NCBI GenBank assembly: GCA_046309355.1
Contig: JBKCPL010000068.1
Coordinates: 1 to 62,388, forward strand
DNA length: 62,388 bases
Direction of reading: 5' to 3'
DNA from: CAYSBE01 sp046309355
Lineage (GTDB): Bacteria > Bacteroidota > Bacteroidia > UKL13-3
The position numbers and the translations under genes were made by a program. Below, in pieces: positions 1 to 9,619 of the stretch (the stretch's first letter is position 1; each line of letters begins with the position of its first letter). The notes beneath the pieces were generated by a model that was given only the letters and a program-made list of their open reading frames with translations, had not been told where the DNA came from and ran no database searches.

Positions 1-1919
1 ACGGAATCCCAGGCACGGCAACCGTTGAAGTCGCGTATCTGAAGGGTGTAGTGGCGGGTACTGGCCGGTGCTACGGTAATATTGGGATTGGTAAAGAAAG
101 GTGCGTTCAATTCCATACCCGGAAGTGTGTCCTTCATATTATTAAACCAGCGGTAGGTATATGGCGGTACGCCCGATGAGGCTTGTCCGGTAATGGTTAA
201 TGAACCACCCCGACATACGAATGTATCGCGGGTAGCAACAGTCAATGGATTCACAATAGTGAGTGTATCAAAAAATGTTTTGGCGCAACCGGGTGTGCCC
301 ACTGGGCCGGGCATGGTTATAGTCAATTGTACCAAGTATTTACCAGGCTTGGTAAAACTGAGTATCGGAGTTTTTTGAACATTTAAAAAAGTGCGTGCAC
401 CATTTGTCATGGCGTAATCAAACGGTTCGCGTGCGATACTCCAAACTGTGTTGGTGAATGTTTGTCGTGATATATTTTTTAAGTATTCTACAGTCCATTT
501 GTTACACCGTTCATCGTTCTTTTTGATATTCACACTCGCTCTTTCAAAAACCCTGACTGAGAAGGCACGTGTGATTGTACCGGGCAGCGGACAACGGCTA
601 TCATCGGCTCTTACTGTAAAATAATAAGGTAATGGACTGCCCAGGTTTTCAGGCGGTGTCCAACAGAAGCGGTAATTGTCTTCACGCGGCCCTACTATTC
701 TTCTTTGTGCTGTAGCATAATTTGGCAGGAACGTAGCGCCAAAACCTGCCAATGCTCCGTTCCATGACAAATACGTGGTATCGGAAACAATTGGTGGATT
801 AAAGTCGGTATCTTTAGCTATGACATCAAAGCATAACTGTTCTCCGGCACACACATCCCAGTTCGTTCGAGGTGCAAGCGGGTTGCCATTCAATCCGGGT
901 ACCGTTCGAAGGTTAGGCGGATTATTGGGGTCGCACACTTTAAGCCACATCTGAATATCTCTTCGGGTGGTACCCACCAGCTCCATCACACCTGTTGTGG
1001 CATTTCTTCTCCATTGCTGTACCTGTATGGCCATCACCCCCACAAAATTACCTCCGGCAGCCGGGGTAAACATAATATCACCATTTACGGGGCTACAGCT
1101 GATACCTGCCGGAAATTGTCCGTTTGATGGACCCGACCAGGGCATTGGGCGGTCAAATGAATACGGAGGTGTGTAAGGCACTGAAGCACCTGCACCTGCT
1201 AGTGAAGGGGCAAACGCATATGCCAGCGAATCCAAATCAGGATCAACTGCACCGTTGTTAAACACGAAAGGCTGACCCGAGCACAAAACAGCAAACGGGT
1301 CGTTGGTTAATGTGGGCGAGCTGTTACACGGGTTAGTAGATAAACACCTGTTAATAGTTGCCTCGGTATAAAAGTTAGCGCTGGCCGAACCGGTTGAAAT
1401 AGCATTATTACGGCAGCATAAATCATATGTTAATTTTATATTGCAACAACTTGTAGGAATACCGGAAGCCGGACCCAAATTAACCTGACCTCGAAATTCA
1501 TATCGTTCAACACCGGGTGTAAACGTTCCCGGAGTTACACAAGCCATATTGTTACAAATACTTTTGGCATTCGGGCAGCGGGGATTGGGATTAACATCAC
1601 GCACATTGACAAGTGACAAAGAAGCCGTTCCAAAGGATGTATTATTACACGAAGGGTCTGCGCCTCTTAATGATATTGTATATGTACATGCTGCACCGCA
1701 TGTTTGTGTACATAATGGAATACCCTGACAATCGCGGTAAAGCACCAGGGTTACCTCAAACATACCTGAGCTGTTAACACATCTCCAGCTGATATCACTT
1801 CCCACAACGTGTGTTGCCATTGCTTTTTGCGGAAGCATCGCGCACAGTGAGGAAAGTAAGCAAAAGACAACAATGGAAAAATTTAACTTTGCCTTTAAAA
1901 GGTGTATCTTATTTACCAT
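1..1919 (-). CDS. Large secreted surface protein, 5' part (C-terminus beyond window)
   Basis: The reverse strand is open from ATG at 1919 to the window edge, about 639 codons without a stop. It begins with a signal peptide (hydrophobic stretch VVFCLLSSLCAML, cut near QKAMA) followed by ATHVVGSDISWRC, the mature start seen in giant Bacteroidota adhesin-like proteins that usually end in a gliding-motility/T9SS C-terminal domain. The visible part is rich in cysteine (YRDCQGIPLC, CCRNNA) and in Ig/PKD-like beta segments with proline-rich linkers. It is probably exported and displayed on the cell surface. The sorting domain would lie outside the window, so T9SS export is inferred. A TAnnTTTG element lies 28 bases upstream of the start. 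No enzymatic motif was seen. Confidence 0.85.
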   Translation of the reverse strand, partial: MVNKIHLLKAKLNFSIVVFCLLSSLCAMLPQKAMATHVVGSDISWRCVNSSGMFEVTLVLYRDCQGIPLCTQTCGAACTYTISLRGADPSCNNTSFGTASLSLVNVRDVNPNPRCPNAKSICNNMACVTPGTFTPGVERYEFRGQVNLGPASGIPTSCCNIKLTYDLCCRNNAISTGSASANFYTEATINRCLSTNPCNSSPTLTNDPFAVLCSGQPFVFNNGAVDPDLDSLAYAFAPSLAGAGASVPYTPPYSFDRPMPWSGPSNGQFPAGISCSPVNGDIMFTPAAGGNFVGVMAIQVQQWRRNATTGVMELVGTTRRDIQMWLKVCDPNNPPNLRTVPGLNGNPLAPRTNWDVCAGEQLCFDVIAKDTDFNPPIVSDTTYLSWNGALAGFGATFLPNYATAQRRIVGPREDNYRFCWTPPENLGSPLPYYFTVRADDSRCPLPGTITRAFSVRVFERASVNIKKNDERCNKWTVEYLKNISRQTFTNTVWSIAREPFDYAMTNGARTFLNVQKTPILSFTKPGKYLVQLTITMPGPVGTPGCAKTFFDTLTIVNPLTVATRDTFVCRGGSLTITGQASSGVPPYTYRWFNNMKDTLPGMELNAPFFTNPNITVAPASTRHYTLQIRDFNGCRAWDS

Positions 1920-1947
1920 AATAAAATTAGATTAAACTATAACCAGT

Positions 1948-1955
1948 CAAATGTA
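1948..1955 (-). promoter_or_regulatory. Bacteroidota -7 promoter element for the surface protein
   Basis: On the minus strand this reads TACATTTG, an exact TAnnTTTG match, 28 bases before the ATG at 1919. No clear -33 TTG box was found at the usual spacing. Confidence 0.5.
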
Positions 1956-2026
1956 GGACGCTAAGTTCTAAATTTTTTCTTAAGAATAAACATACAGCGC
2001 AAATATTGAGTTTTGGATGCCTACAG

Positions 2027-3475
2027 CTACCTAAAAAAGTCCTTTAATTTAATTACCTGTTTTTCAATAAAATCAGGCTTACGTAGTGCCCATCCCTCTG
2101 GTTTGACCTTGGTTCGTAAAGGATTTAAGTACACATTTACATAAACCTGCCCGGAGGCATAGGTGGTGCCATACCAGTTGTTCTGTAAAAAACGAATGGT
2201 TGCTTGGTCAAATTCAGCATTTATGTTGGATTGCAGCACCACGTCTGCATCAGTTAGTTTAGCTAAATCCAATCGTTTAATATCCCTGTAGCGATTATCC
2301 AGGTATTTTGAACGGGTAGTGTTGCCTATGGGTGCAAGACTTTGCAACGAGTAAGTGTTCGCCAAATCATGAACAATCGTTTTTTCAAGATCAAAATAAT
2401 TCCGATAGGCAAGTGTAGCATCACCAATCGTTTTACCGGGATAGTACAAAAAGTTTCCGCTTATTACAGCCGTTACTGTAAGTAGACTTAATGCTACCTG
2501 CCACTTACCTGACATAGACGAAACGTACTGATACGCCAGGATAATTGCGAGTGCATGAATGGGGAAAAAGTAACGGTGTGCAATCGTAGCATGCAGCACC
2601 AAAAGCATAATGGTAGCGTTAATAGCCAAGTAAGAAATATACACTACGCCCAGCGATTTATGTGCACGTTTGCGTACAATGGCTAATACAGCTAAGGCAT
2701 GTACAGGCAGCATGCCGAAATCAGCCAATCGCCAGAGTATGCGAAGTACATTTACAGCCATACCCAACACTGTGGTATGTTTTTCTAAATCTGTATAGTG
2801 AGGCGATTGTAAATACCAGCCTGTATGCGACTTGTGAAGCAGAAGCCAGCACGCAAACAGCAGAAGCGGTAATAGAAATGCAAACAGGTATCTTTTAACA
2901 GTGTGTAGAATCCCAACAACTCCAAAGTTTATGCAGAAAATCGCACACGCATTAGCCAACACAAAAAAAGTTCCCTGCAGGTGAACACATACCATCAGGC
3001 AATTAGCCAGCACCAATAAAAACCTGCTTTGTATGATTATAGCATAGGTACTTAACAAAACTAGAAACACAAGCATGGATGTATTTAGCACCATGGCCGA
3101 AAGCGATAAGTATGTACTGAAAAGTACAAGCGTACCGGCAGCTAGTGCAACGTAGTGTTGGTAAAGCATGCGATTTGCCAGTACTAAAAACACACCGGTG
3201 AAACCAAACATCCAGCAAGCGGAAAATGCGTGTGATACACTAAGTGACTGGCCAAAAATTTTCCAGCATCCGGCTAGGAGCCATGCATAAAGTGTTGGAT
3301 GGCCGGGATCGACCTCAGGACCATAAAAAAGGGTAAGAAGATTGTTTGTGTAAATGTGATTAGCTGCGTAGTACGTTGACGAGATGGCATCGCCAAAGAG
3401 CGGATCATTAACGAACCACAGGTAAGCTGCAAACTGAAACAGGGCTGCTGCTGCATACAAGTATATCAAGCGCAT
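2027..3475 (-). CDS. GT-C fold membrane glycosyltransferase (ArnT/PMT-like)
   Basis: A 482-residue polytopic membrane protein with about ten hydrophobic helices and a soluble C-terminal tail. The first external loop has acidic FGDAISS and then DPGHPTLYAWLL, resembling the catalytic loop of lipid-linked-sugar transferases of the ArnT/PMT superfamily. The likely role is adding a sugar from a polyprenyl-phosphate carrier to an envelope acceptor; donor and acceptor cannot be read from sequence. I chose the ATG at 3475 because the longer reading frame begins with TTG at 3529 inside bshA and adds only a polar stretch before the first helix. It lies just downstream of bshA on the same strand, probably co-transcribed. 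Confidence 0.7.
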   Translation of the reverse strand: MRLIYLYAAAALFQFAAYLWFVNDPLFGDAISSTYYAANHIYTNNLLTLFYGPEVDPGHPTLYAWLLAGCWKIFGQSLSVSHAFSACWMFGFTGVFLVLANRMLYQHYVALAAGTLVLFSTYLSLSAMVLNTSMLVFLVLLSTYAIIIQSRFLLVLANCLMVCVHLQGTFFVLANACAIFCINFGVVGILHTVKRYLFAFLLPLLLFACWLLLHKSHTGWYLQSPHYTDLEKHTTVLGMAVNVLRILWRLADFGMLPVHALAVLAIVRKRAHKSLGVVYISYLAINATIMLLVLHATIAHRYFFPIHALAIILAYQYVSSMSGKWQVALSLLTVTAVISGNFLYYPGKTIGDATLAYRNYFDLEKTIVHDLANTYSLQSLAPIGNTTRSKYLDNRYRDIKRLDLAKLTDADVVLQSNINAEFDQATIRFLQNNWYGTTYASGQVYVNVYLNPLRTKVKPEGWALRKPDFIEKQVIKLKDFFR

Positions 3476-3500
3476 GCCGCAATATAACAAAACAGTAAAA

Positions 3501-4643
3501 CTATACTGCTTTGGCGTTGCTTTGTGCAATTACCCGGTTGTAGTACGCTTCGTACTGAGGCACAATTTCATTGATATCAAACAGACGGGCACGCTGCTTT
3601 GCTTGGTGCTTGAATTGCTTCAGCCGCTCATCATTCTCCAGAATATAAATACATTTTTCGGCCATTGTCTGCACATCGCCTACGTCACACAAAAAGCCGG
3701 TCACTCCATCTATATTCAGTTCGGGTATGCCCCCTGCATTACTGGATACTACAGGTACTTCGCAGGCCATAGCTTCCAGCGCTGCCAGTCCAAAGCTTTC
3801 AGTTTCTGAAGGCAATAAAAACAAATCGCCAATAGAGAGTATTTCTTCAACCGAGTCCTGTTTACCTAAAAAGTTCAGCCCATCGCATATATTCAACTCC
3901 CTGCAAAGCATTTCAATGTTCTGACGTTCGGGACCATCTCCCACAAGCAGTAACTTAGAAGGAACCTTCTCACGTACTTTAGCAAATACTTTAACCACAT
4001 CCTCTACGCGTTTTACTTTTCTGAAATTGGAAGTATGTATGAGTAATCGTTCGCCATGCGGTGTAATGGCCTGCCTGAAATGCTCTTTTGGCTGTTTACT
4101 AAATCGGCTTAAATCAATAAAATTCGGAATTACTATAATTTCATTCTGAATGTGAAAATACTTGAGTGTATCCTGACGCAGCGCATCCGAAACAGCTGTT
4201 ACACCATCCGACATGTTGATGGCGTAACTTACAACAGGTTCAAGTGATTTGTCTTTACCCACCAGGGTTATATCTGTTCCGTGAAGTGTTGTAATAACCG
4301 GTATATGAATACCCTGACTGCGTAAAATATTTTTAGCCATAATAGCTGCCGATGCATGTGGAATGGCATAATGAACGTGTAACACATCCAGCTTCTCAAA
4401 TTTTACCACATCCACCAATCGGCTGGTAAGTGTAGTTTCATAAGGTGGATAATCAAACAGCGGATAGCTGCTCACATATACCTCATGGAAAAAAATATTT
4501 TCGGCAAAAAAATCCAGCCTGGCAGGCTGCTGATACGAAATAAAGTGTACCTGATGGCCTCGCTTAGCCAGCGATTTACCCAATTCTGTTGCGACTACTC
4601 CGCTGCCTCCGTATGTAGGGTAACAAACTATACCTATTTTCAT
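3501..4643 (-). CDS. bshA: N-acetyl-alpha-D-glucosaminyl L-malate synthase (bacillithiol step 1)
   Basis: A 380-residue GT4-type glycosyltransferase with the BshA signature: N-terminal GIVCYPTYGGSGVVATELG, the HVHYAIPHA motif near residue 92, TTLHGTDITLVG, and the C-terminal ETESFGLAALEAMACEVPVV nucleotide-sugar site. BshA joins UDP-GlcNAc and L-malate, the first reaction of bacillithiol synthesis, a cytosolic low-molecular-weight thiol that replaces glutathione in many Bacteroidota and Firmicutes. No bshB or bshC lies nearby, so the rest of the pathway must be elsewhere. A near-match promoter (CACATTTG, minus strand, 4661-4668) precedes the start. Length and motifs are normal for the family. 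Confidence 0.93.
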   Translation of the reverse strand: MKIGIVCYPTYGGSGVVATELGKSLAKRGHQVHFISYQQPARLDFFAENIFFHEVYVSSYPLFDYPPYETTLTSRLVDVVKFEKLDVLHVHYAIPHASAAIMAKNILRSQGIHIPVITTLHGTDITLVGKDKSLEPVVSYAINMSDGVTAVSDALRQDTLKYFHIQNEIIVIPNFIDLSRFSKQPKEHFRQAITPHGERLLIHTSNFRKVKRVEDVVKVFAKVREKVPSKLLLVGDGPERQNIEMLCRELNICDGLNFLGKQDSVEEILSIGDLFLLPSETESFGLAALEAMACEVPVVSSNAGGIPELNIDGVTGFLCDVGDVQTMAEKCIYILENDERLKQFKHQAKQRARLFDINEIVPQYEAYYNRVIAQSNAKAV

Positions 4644-4765
4644 GCTGATGTATTTTCAGGCAAATGTGATTACCTGCACAAGTATAACACTACGCTGCTT
4701 AATTCGTTTCATTAATTATATAACCAACAGCATACATGAATGGTAGAGTTAACTAATTAAATCTG

Positions 4766-7687
4766 TTAACGCGTGCCGCGATGAATTGCTTCATAAACCA
4801 GCTCGATTATACGCGATCGGATATTCATTTCGGTAAGCTTTTTATTATCAGCCGATGGATTGACTCTGTTGCTCAAAAATACAATAACCAACTCGTGTTT
4901 GGGGTCGGCCCAGGCTGCAGTCCCTGTAAATCCGGTATGTCCAAAAGTTTGTGCCGACATTGACGAAGGTACTGGCGATGGCTTTTTGGTATCGGTTTCA
5001 GGTTTATCAAATCCATAACCCCTGCGGTTGGTTTTACTGTGTTTCTTCGTGAATTCCTTAACCACATTTTCACTAAGCAACCGCTGTCCTCCGTAAGTTC
5101 CTCCGTTGAGCAACATTTGCATTATTACGGCTACATCATTGGCTGTACTGAACAATCCGGCATGACCGCTTATACCTCCCTGCAAAGCTGCTGTTTGGTC
5201 GTGTACCGTTCCCCAGATAAGTTGTTTGCGAAACAGCGTATCGTTTTCGGTTGGTGCTATCCAGTCAGCAGGTATGGTTTTTAACGGCTGAAATGTGGTT
5301 TGAGATAAATTGAGTGGTTTATAAAACTGCTCATTCACGTAAGTTTCAAAAGGCTTTCCGCTTGCTTCTTCAATCACCTTGCGCAGCAATATGAATCCTA
5401 AATCGGAATATACGTACTCACCCGGTTTTTTAAGTTCAGTTTCAATAATCCGATTCCACAACCAGGCCTCCATATTCTTATGCATAAACAGCTGCCGCGC
5501 AACAGCCAGAGTATATACACTGTCTTGTGTATTCGAATACAACAACGGGTTTAGCTGTGCATCTACACCCGTAGATTTATAGAATGGAACAAAGGGCACC
5601 AGACCGGCTTCGTGCATCATGATTTTTGAAATGGATAATGAGGCCTTATTGCTTCCATTCAACTCGGGTATGTATTTACCAATGGGATCATTGATATTTA
5701 TTTTTCCTGCATCTGCCAGACTCATCATAGCGAGCGTGGTGGCCAGTATTTTTGTTAGTGAGGCCACATCGTAAACGTGGTAGTTTTCTACTTGCTGTGC
5801 TGAAGTGTAAGTGAGTTTACCAAATGATTTATGATAAAAAACTTTCCCTTCACGGGCAAGCAGTACCTGACATCCGGGCATTGCTCCTTTTTGAATGGCA
5901 TCGGTGATAAGGGTATCTATCAACTTAAGAGGACCGTGATCAACGCCTGCATCTTCCGGCAAGCAATAACTGAAGCGGTTTAGCTTTGAGGTGCGTATAC
6001 CTTTATCCATCATCATTTCTTCATTTACCGATACGGGTAAGGTTGCCTCGGCAGCAACCCCTCCAAACAAGAGCTGTGCACTGTAGTAATTGTACACATC
6101 CAGGTCTTCATAGGCCAGAATAACGTTGCGAAGTTTTTCAAATTTGCGCAACATATATGGATTGCCATGTGCTACTACAATCACTTTTTTGCTACTCAGC
6201 AACATGCGGTTAACAAAATCAATTTGGGGTTGAGTAAGTCCGTGGTTTTTATTTACAAATCGACTGGTATTATGCAGCGATAGAATTACGAGATTATAGG
6301 AAGAAAGTGCATTGTACAAACTATCGAAATAATCGGGACGTTCTGTTTTATCAATACTGAAATAGTCGGCCTTGGTATAGTTCATTGTCATTTTCTGAAA
6401 CAAAGAGCCGTTACCCTGTCCAACAGCTACACTCGCAATGGTGTAGAAATGCGGATTTTCAATCGGAATTATTTTATCGTCATTTTTTACAACAACCAAT
6501 CCTTTACGAACCAGCTTATGAATCATGCGCTCAGCATCGCAGCAGTTCAGATCTTGAATTAAATTTTCAAGCGGTATTGGTTTGTACTGGCTTAAGCCTG
6601 CCCAGTATTTGGCGCGTAAAATTTTTTTACAGCTTGCCTCTAATTGTGCTTCGGTTATCAAGCCTTGTTCCATGTAGCGTTTAATAACAGCCATTGCCAG
6701 CGGTACGTCTTCAACAAACAGCAGAATGTCATTGCCGGCCATTAAGGCACGTGCGGCTACTTCTCCGGGCCCAAAAAAATCAGCTACACCACGCATATTC
6801 AATGCATCCGTAATGACAAGTCCCTCAAAGCCCAGTTCGTTTTTTAGTACATCTGTAATAATCTTTTTAGATAAAGAGGAGGCCATATTAGGCGTAGTAT
6901 CTAATGCCGGAACAGCCAGGTGAGCCGACATGATGCTGAGCACGCCTTTATCAATCAATTCCCTGAACGGATATAACTCCAGCGAATCGAGGCGATTGCG
7001 GTTACCTGCAACTAAGGGAAGGCTGTAATGTGAATCGGTAGATACATCGCCATGACCGGGAAAATGTTTTGCACTTGCAATCACACCCTGCTCCTGCATA
7101 CCACGCATATACTGCACTCCCAACTTAGCTACCCAATTGCGGTTTTCACCAAATGATCGGTCGTTAATTACGGGATTTAGCGGATTGTTGTTAATATCAA
7201 TATCGGGGGCAAAATTGAAATGAATGCCCATGCGCCTGCATTGCTGACCCACCGTTTTTCCAAATTCGTATACAGTTTGTTCATCTTTAGACGCACCCAT
7301 AACCATTTGCCTCGGAAACACAGGAGTACTGTCAAGACGCATGCTAAGACCCCATTCGCCATCAATACCAATAATAAGCGGCACACGCGCCAGCGACTGA
7401 TAGTAATTGGTAAGAACGGCCTGACGGTGAGGTGTGCCCTTAAAAAATATGATGCCGCCTACACCTATTTCGCCAACCAGGCAAGCCACTTCTTTAATAT
7501 GTGCTGAATCTTTGCCCGACCATGCCGGAATCATCATAAGCTGAGCAATACGCTGATCGAGTGTTAGCGTTTGATAAACAGAATCAACCCAGGCAACCGG
7601 CTTTTTCCAGTTGATGTACGATTGTGCTGATGCATGTACACCATACACCAAAATCCATATAAAATATACCTTAACAGATCGAAGCAT
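4766..7687 (-). CDS. GH3 beta-N-acetylglucosaminidase fused to class C beta-lactamase-like serine hydrolase
   Basis: The N-terminal half is a NagZ-like GH3 domain: KHFPGHGD with the following DSH (acid/base dyad of the NagZ type) and VITDALNM, whose Asp is the expected nucleophile. The C-terminal half is a beta-lactamase/PBP4*-like domain with SLTK (catalytic Ser and Lys), YSD and HTG motifs. The protein probably works in the periplasm on cell-wall muropeptides or glycans. The two-domain order is known in Bacteroidota. The ATG at 7687 gives a clean signal peptide (FIWILVYGVHASAQ); the upstream ATG at 7732 adds a second hydrophobic piece and is less likely. Mature length is about 950 residues. 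Confidence 0.88.
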   Translation of the reverse strand: MLRSVKVYFIWILVYGVHASAQSYINWKKPVAWVDSVYQTLTLDQRIAQLMMIPAWSGKDSAHIKEVACLVGEIGVGGIIFFKGTPHRQAVLTNYYQSLARVPLIIGIDGEWGLSMRLDSTPVFPRQMVMGASKDEQTVYEFGKTVGQQCRRMGIHFNFAPDIDINNNPLNPVINDRSFGENRNWVAKLGVQYMRGMQEQGVIASAKHFPGHGDVSTDSHYSLPLVAGNRNRLDSLELYPFRELIDKGVLSIMSAHLAVPALDTTPNMASSLSKKIITDVLKNELGFEGLVITDALNMRGVADFFGPGEVAARALMAGNDILLFVEDVPLAMAVIKRYMEQGLITEAQLEASCKKILRAKYWAGLSQYKPIPLENLIQDLNCCDAERMIHKLVRKGLVVVKNDDKIIPIENPHFYTIASVAVGQGNGSLFQKMTMNYTKADYFSIDKTERPDYFDSLYNALSSYNLVILSLHNTSRFVNKNHGLTQPQIDFVNRMLLSSKKVIVVAHGNPYMLRKFEKLRNVILAYEDLDVYNYYSAQLLFGGVAAEATLPVSVNEEMMMDKGIRTSKLNRFSYCLPEDAGVDHGPLKLIDTLITDAIQKGAMPGCQVLLAREGKVFYHKSFGKLTYTSAQQVENYHVYDVASLTKILATTLAMMSLADAGKININDPIGKYIPELNGSNKASLSISKIMMHEAGLVPFVPFYKSTGVDAQLNPLLYSNTQDSVYTLAVARQLFMHKNMEAWLWNRIIETELKKPGEYVYSDLGFILLRKVIEEASGKPFETYVNEQFYKPLNLSQTTFQPLKTIPADWIAPTENDTLFRKQLIWGTVHDQTAALQGGISGHAGLFSTANDVAVIMQMLLNGGTYGGQRLLSENVVKEFTKKHSKTNRRGYGFDKPETDTKKPSPVPSSMSAQTFGHTGFTGTAAWADPKHELVIVFLSNRVNPSADNKKLTEMNIRSRIIELVYEAIHRGTR

Positions 7688-7799
7688 GAATACGTACCAA
7701 TAAAACGCAAAAAACGTTAATTTATGCAGCATCTAGGTATGGCACAAAAAAGTATTTTACACACACGAAGGTTTATTGTAGCGAATAGCAAAAGGGTAG

Positions 7800-7807
7800 T
7801 ATCTTGC
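7800..7807 (+). promoter_or_regulatory. Possible -7 element abutting mutL
   Basis: TATCTTGC resembles TAnnTTTGC with one T missing and ends 5 bases before the mutL ATG. If used, the transcript would be almost leaderless. Weak match. Confidence 0.3.
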
Positions 7808-7812
7808 ACCCG

Positions 7813-9615
7813 ATGAGTGATATTATAAAGTTATTGCCCGATCATGTAGCCAATCAAATAGCAGCCGGTGAAGTGATACAGCGACCAGCATCAGTGGTGA
7901 AAGAATTGCTTGAAAACAGTGTTGATGCCGGCAGTAGTTCCATACAATTATTCATTAAAGAAGGTGGCCGTGCCCTGATACAGGTTATTGACAACGGCAA
8001 AGGAATGTCGCCCACCGATGCACGCATGTGCTGGGAACGACATGCCACCTCTAAAATAAACCGTGCCGAAGATATTTTTGGAGTTCGCACCATGGGGTTT
8101 CGTGGCGAGGCTTTGGCCTCTATCGCTTCGGTATCGATGGTAGAAATGAAAACACGCAGAACAGAAGACGAAGTGGCTTCCGTTATTCAGATTGAAGCTA
8201 CGGAAGTTAAATCGCAACAACCAATAGCGGCACCTGTAGGCACAGGCATTACGGTTAAAAATTTGTTTTACAATATCCCCGCCCGCAGAAATTTTTTGAA
8301 AAGCGATGCAGTAGAAACTCGGCATATCATAGATGAATTTATACGCGTGGCATTGGCCAATCCGGCAGTAGAAATGAGCTTATACAACAATGAAAATGAA
8401 GTATACAGGCTTAAAAGCGGAGACGAAGCCCTGCGCATTCACGAGCTTTTTGGATATAACGTGACTACTCAGTTGCTTGCCATTCAGGAAACTACAACCA
8501 TCGTAAATGTATCGGGCTATGTGGGAAAACCTGAGATGGCCAAACGAACACGTGGTGAGCAATACTTTTTTGTAAACCGCAGGTTTATTAAAGATGCTTA
8601 CCTAAACCATGCACTAACCAGCTGCTACGAACAACTGATAAGTAAAGAGCAGTTTCCTTTTTACGTAGTATATATTGAAATAGAACCGTCACAAATTGAT
8701 ATAAATGTACATCCGACAAAAACAGAAATCAAGTTTGAAGATGAGCGCTCGGTTTATCAGATAATAAAAGCTGTAACTAAAAAAGCGCTGGGTCAGCATT
8801 ACCATATTCCTACATACGAGCCTCAAAGCAACGATACTTTTTTGCAATTTAATCCTTCGTCAATACCCACAGTTACAAACCCCACACATTCCACTCCCGA
8901 TTATTCTTCACGCAGTACGTTTACTCCTAACCGTACCCAGTCCGATGACTGGAAGGAACTGTTTTCAGTTATCGAAAAAAAACGGGAAACCATAGGCGAT
9001 ATTCCTTTATACAGCAACCAGGCACTTGCACACACGGCAACAGTAGAGGACACAACACGGCACATTGTTCAGATTCACCACGCACTCATAGTTTCACAAA
9101 TAAAAACCGGTTTACTAATCATTGATCAGCAAGCGGCACATGAGCGTATTTTATACGAACGCTACCTGCATGCACTCAATGAAAATCCGATTGCCAGTCA
9201 GCAAAAGCTTTTCCCGAAAAGTATTCACCTGAGTTCGCACGATGAAGCGCTTATGCAGGCCATGATGACTGAAATTCGGAAACTGGGTTTTGATATTAGC
9301 GAACTGGGCAAGCATACTTACGCAATAAATGGTGTACCTGCCGAACTTACTCACCAAAATGAACAGGAACTGATAGAAGACTTGCTGGAGGCTTTTAAAA
9401 AACCTACAGCACACGATGAAGAAAAGCACCATAAAATTGCTAAATCGTTATCGCGAAAGGCTGCCATAAAAAGCGGTACACGATTAACTACGGAAGAGAT
9501 GACTGCGCTTATTGATGAGCTTTTTGCCTGCTCTGTCCCCTATTTATCGCCCGATGGCAAACCTTGCCTGAAAAGACTGACACTGGAAGAGGTATTTAAT
9601 TTACTGAAAAGTTAA
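7813..9615 (+). CDS. mutL: DNA mismatch repair protein MutL
   Basis: A 600-residue MutL. The GHKL ATPase motifs are intact: ELLENSVDAG, DNGKGM and TMGFRGEALASI near the N-terminus, followed by the transducer motif NVHPTKTEIKFED. A low-complexity Ser/Thr/Pro linker leads to the C-terminal dimerization domain. The endonuclease metal motif DQHAxxExxxxE reads DQQAAHERILYE, and the later CPHGRP-like motif reads SPDGKP, so metal-binding histidines are replaced (known to vary in Bacteroidota). MutL couples MutS mismatch recognition to strand removal. The ATG at 7813 is used because the three extra upstream codons begin with TTG. The gene stands alone, convergent with 9620. Confidence 0.95.
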   Translation: MSDIIKLLPDHVANQIAAGEVIQRPASVVKELLENSVDAGSSSIQLFIKEGGRALIQVIDNGKGMSPTDARMCWERHATSKINRAEDIFGVRTMGFRGEALASIASVSMVEMKTRRTEDEVASVIQIEATEVKSQQPIAAPVGTGITVKNLFYNIPARRNFLKSDAVETRHIIDEFIRVALANPAVEMSLYNNENEVYRLKSGDEALRIHELFGYNVTTQLLAIQETTTIVNVSGYVGKPEMAKRTRGEQYFFVNRRFIKDAYLNHALTSCYEQLISKEQFPFYVVYIEIEPSQIDINVHPTKTEIKFEDERSVYQIIKAVTKKALGQHYHIPTYEPQSNDTFLQFNPSSIPTVTNPTHSTPDYSSRSTFTPNRTQSDDWKELFSVIEKKRETIGDIPLYSNQALAHTATVEDTTRHIVQIHHALIVSQIKTGLLIIDQQAAHERILYERYLHALNENPIASQQKLFPKSIHLSSHDEALMQAMMTEIRKLGFDISELGKHTYAINGVPAELTHQNEQELIEDLLEAFKKPTAHDEEKHHKIAKSLSRKAAIKSGTRLTTEEMTALIDELFACSVPYLSPDGKPCLKRLTLEEVFNLLKS

Positions 9616-9619
9616 GCAA

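Noticed and set aside
193..1176. Small plus-strand ORFs over the first 2 kb
   Set aside because: They are antisense to a long minus-strand frame with signal peptide and domain-like sequence.
3474..3809. 111-codon plus-strand ORF
   Set aside because: Antisense to bshA and the GT-C gene; no signal or family features.
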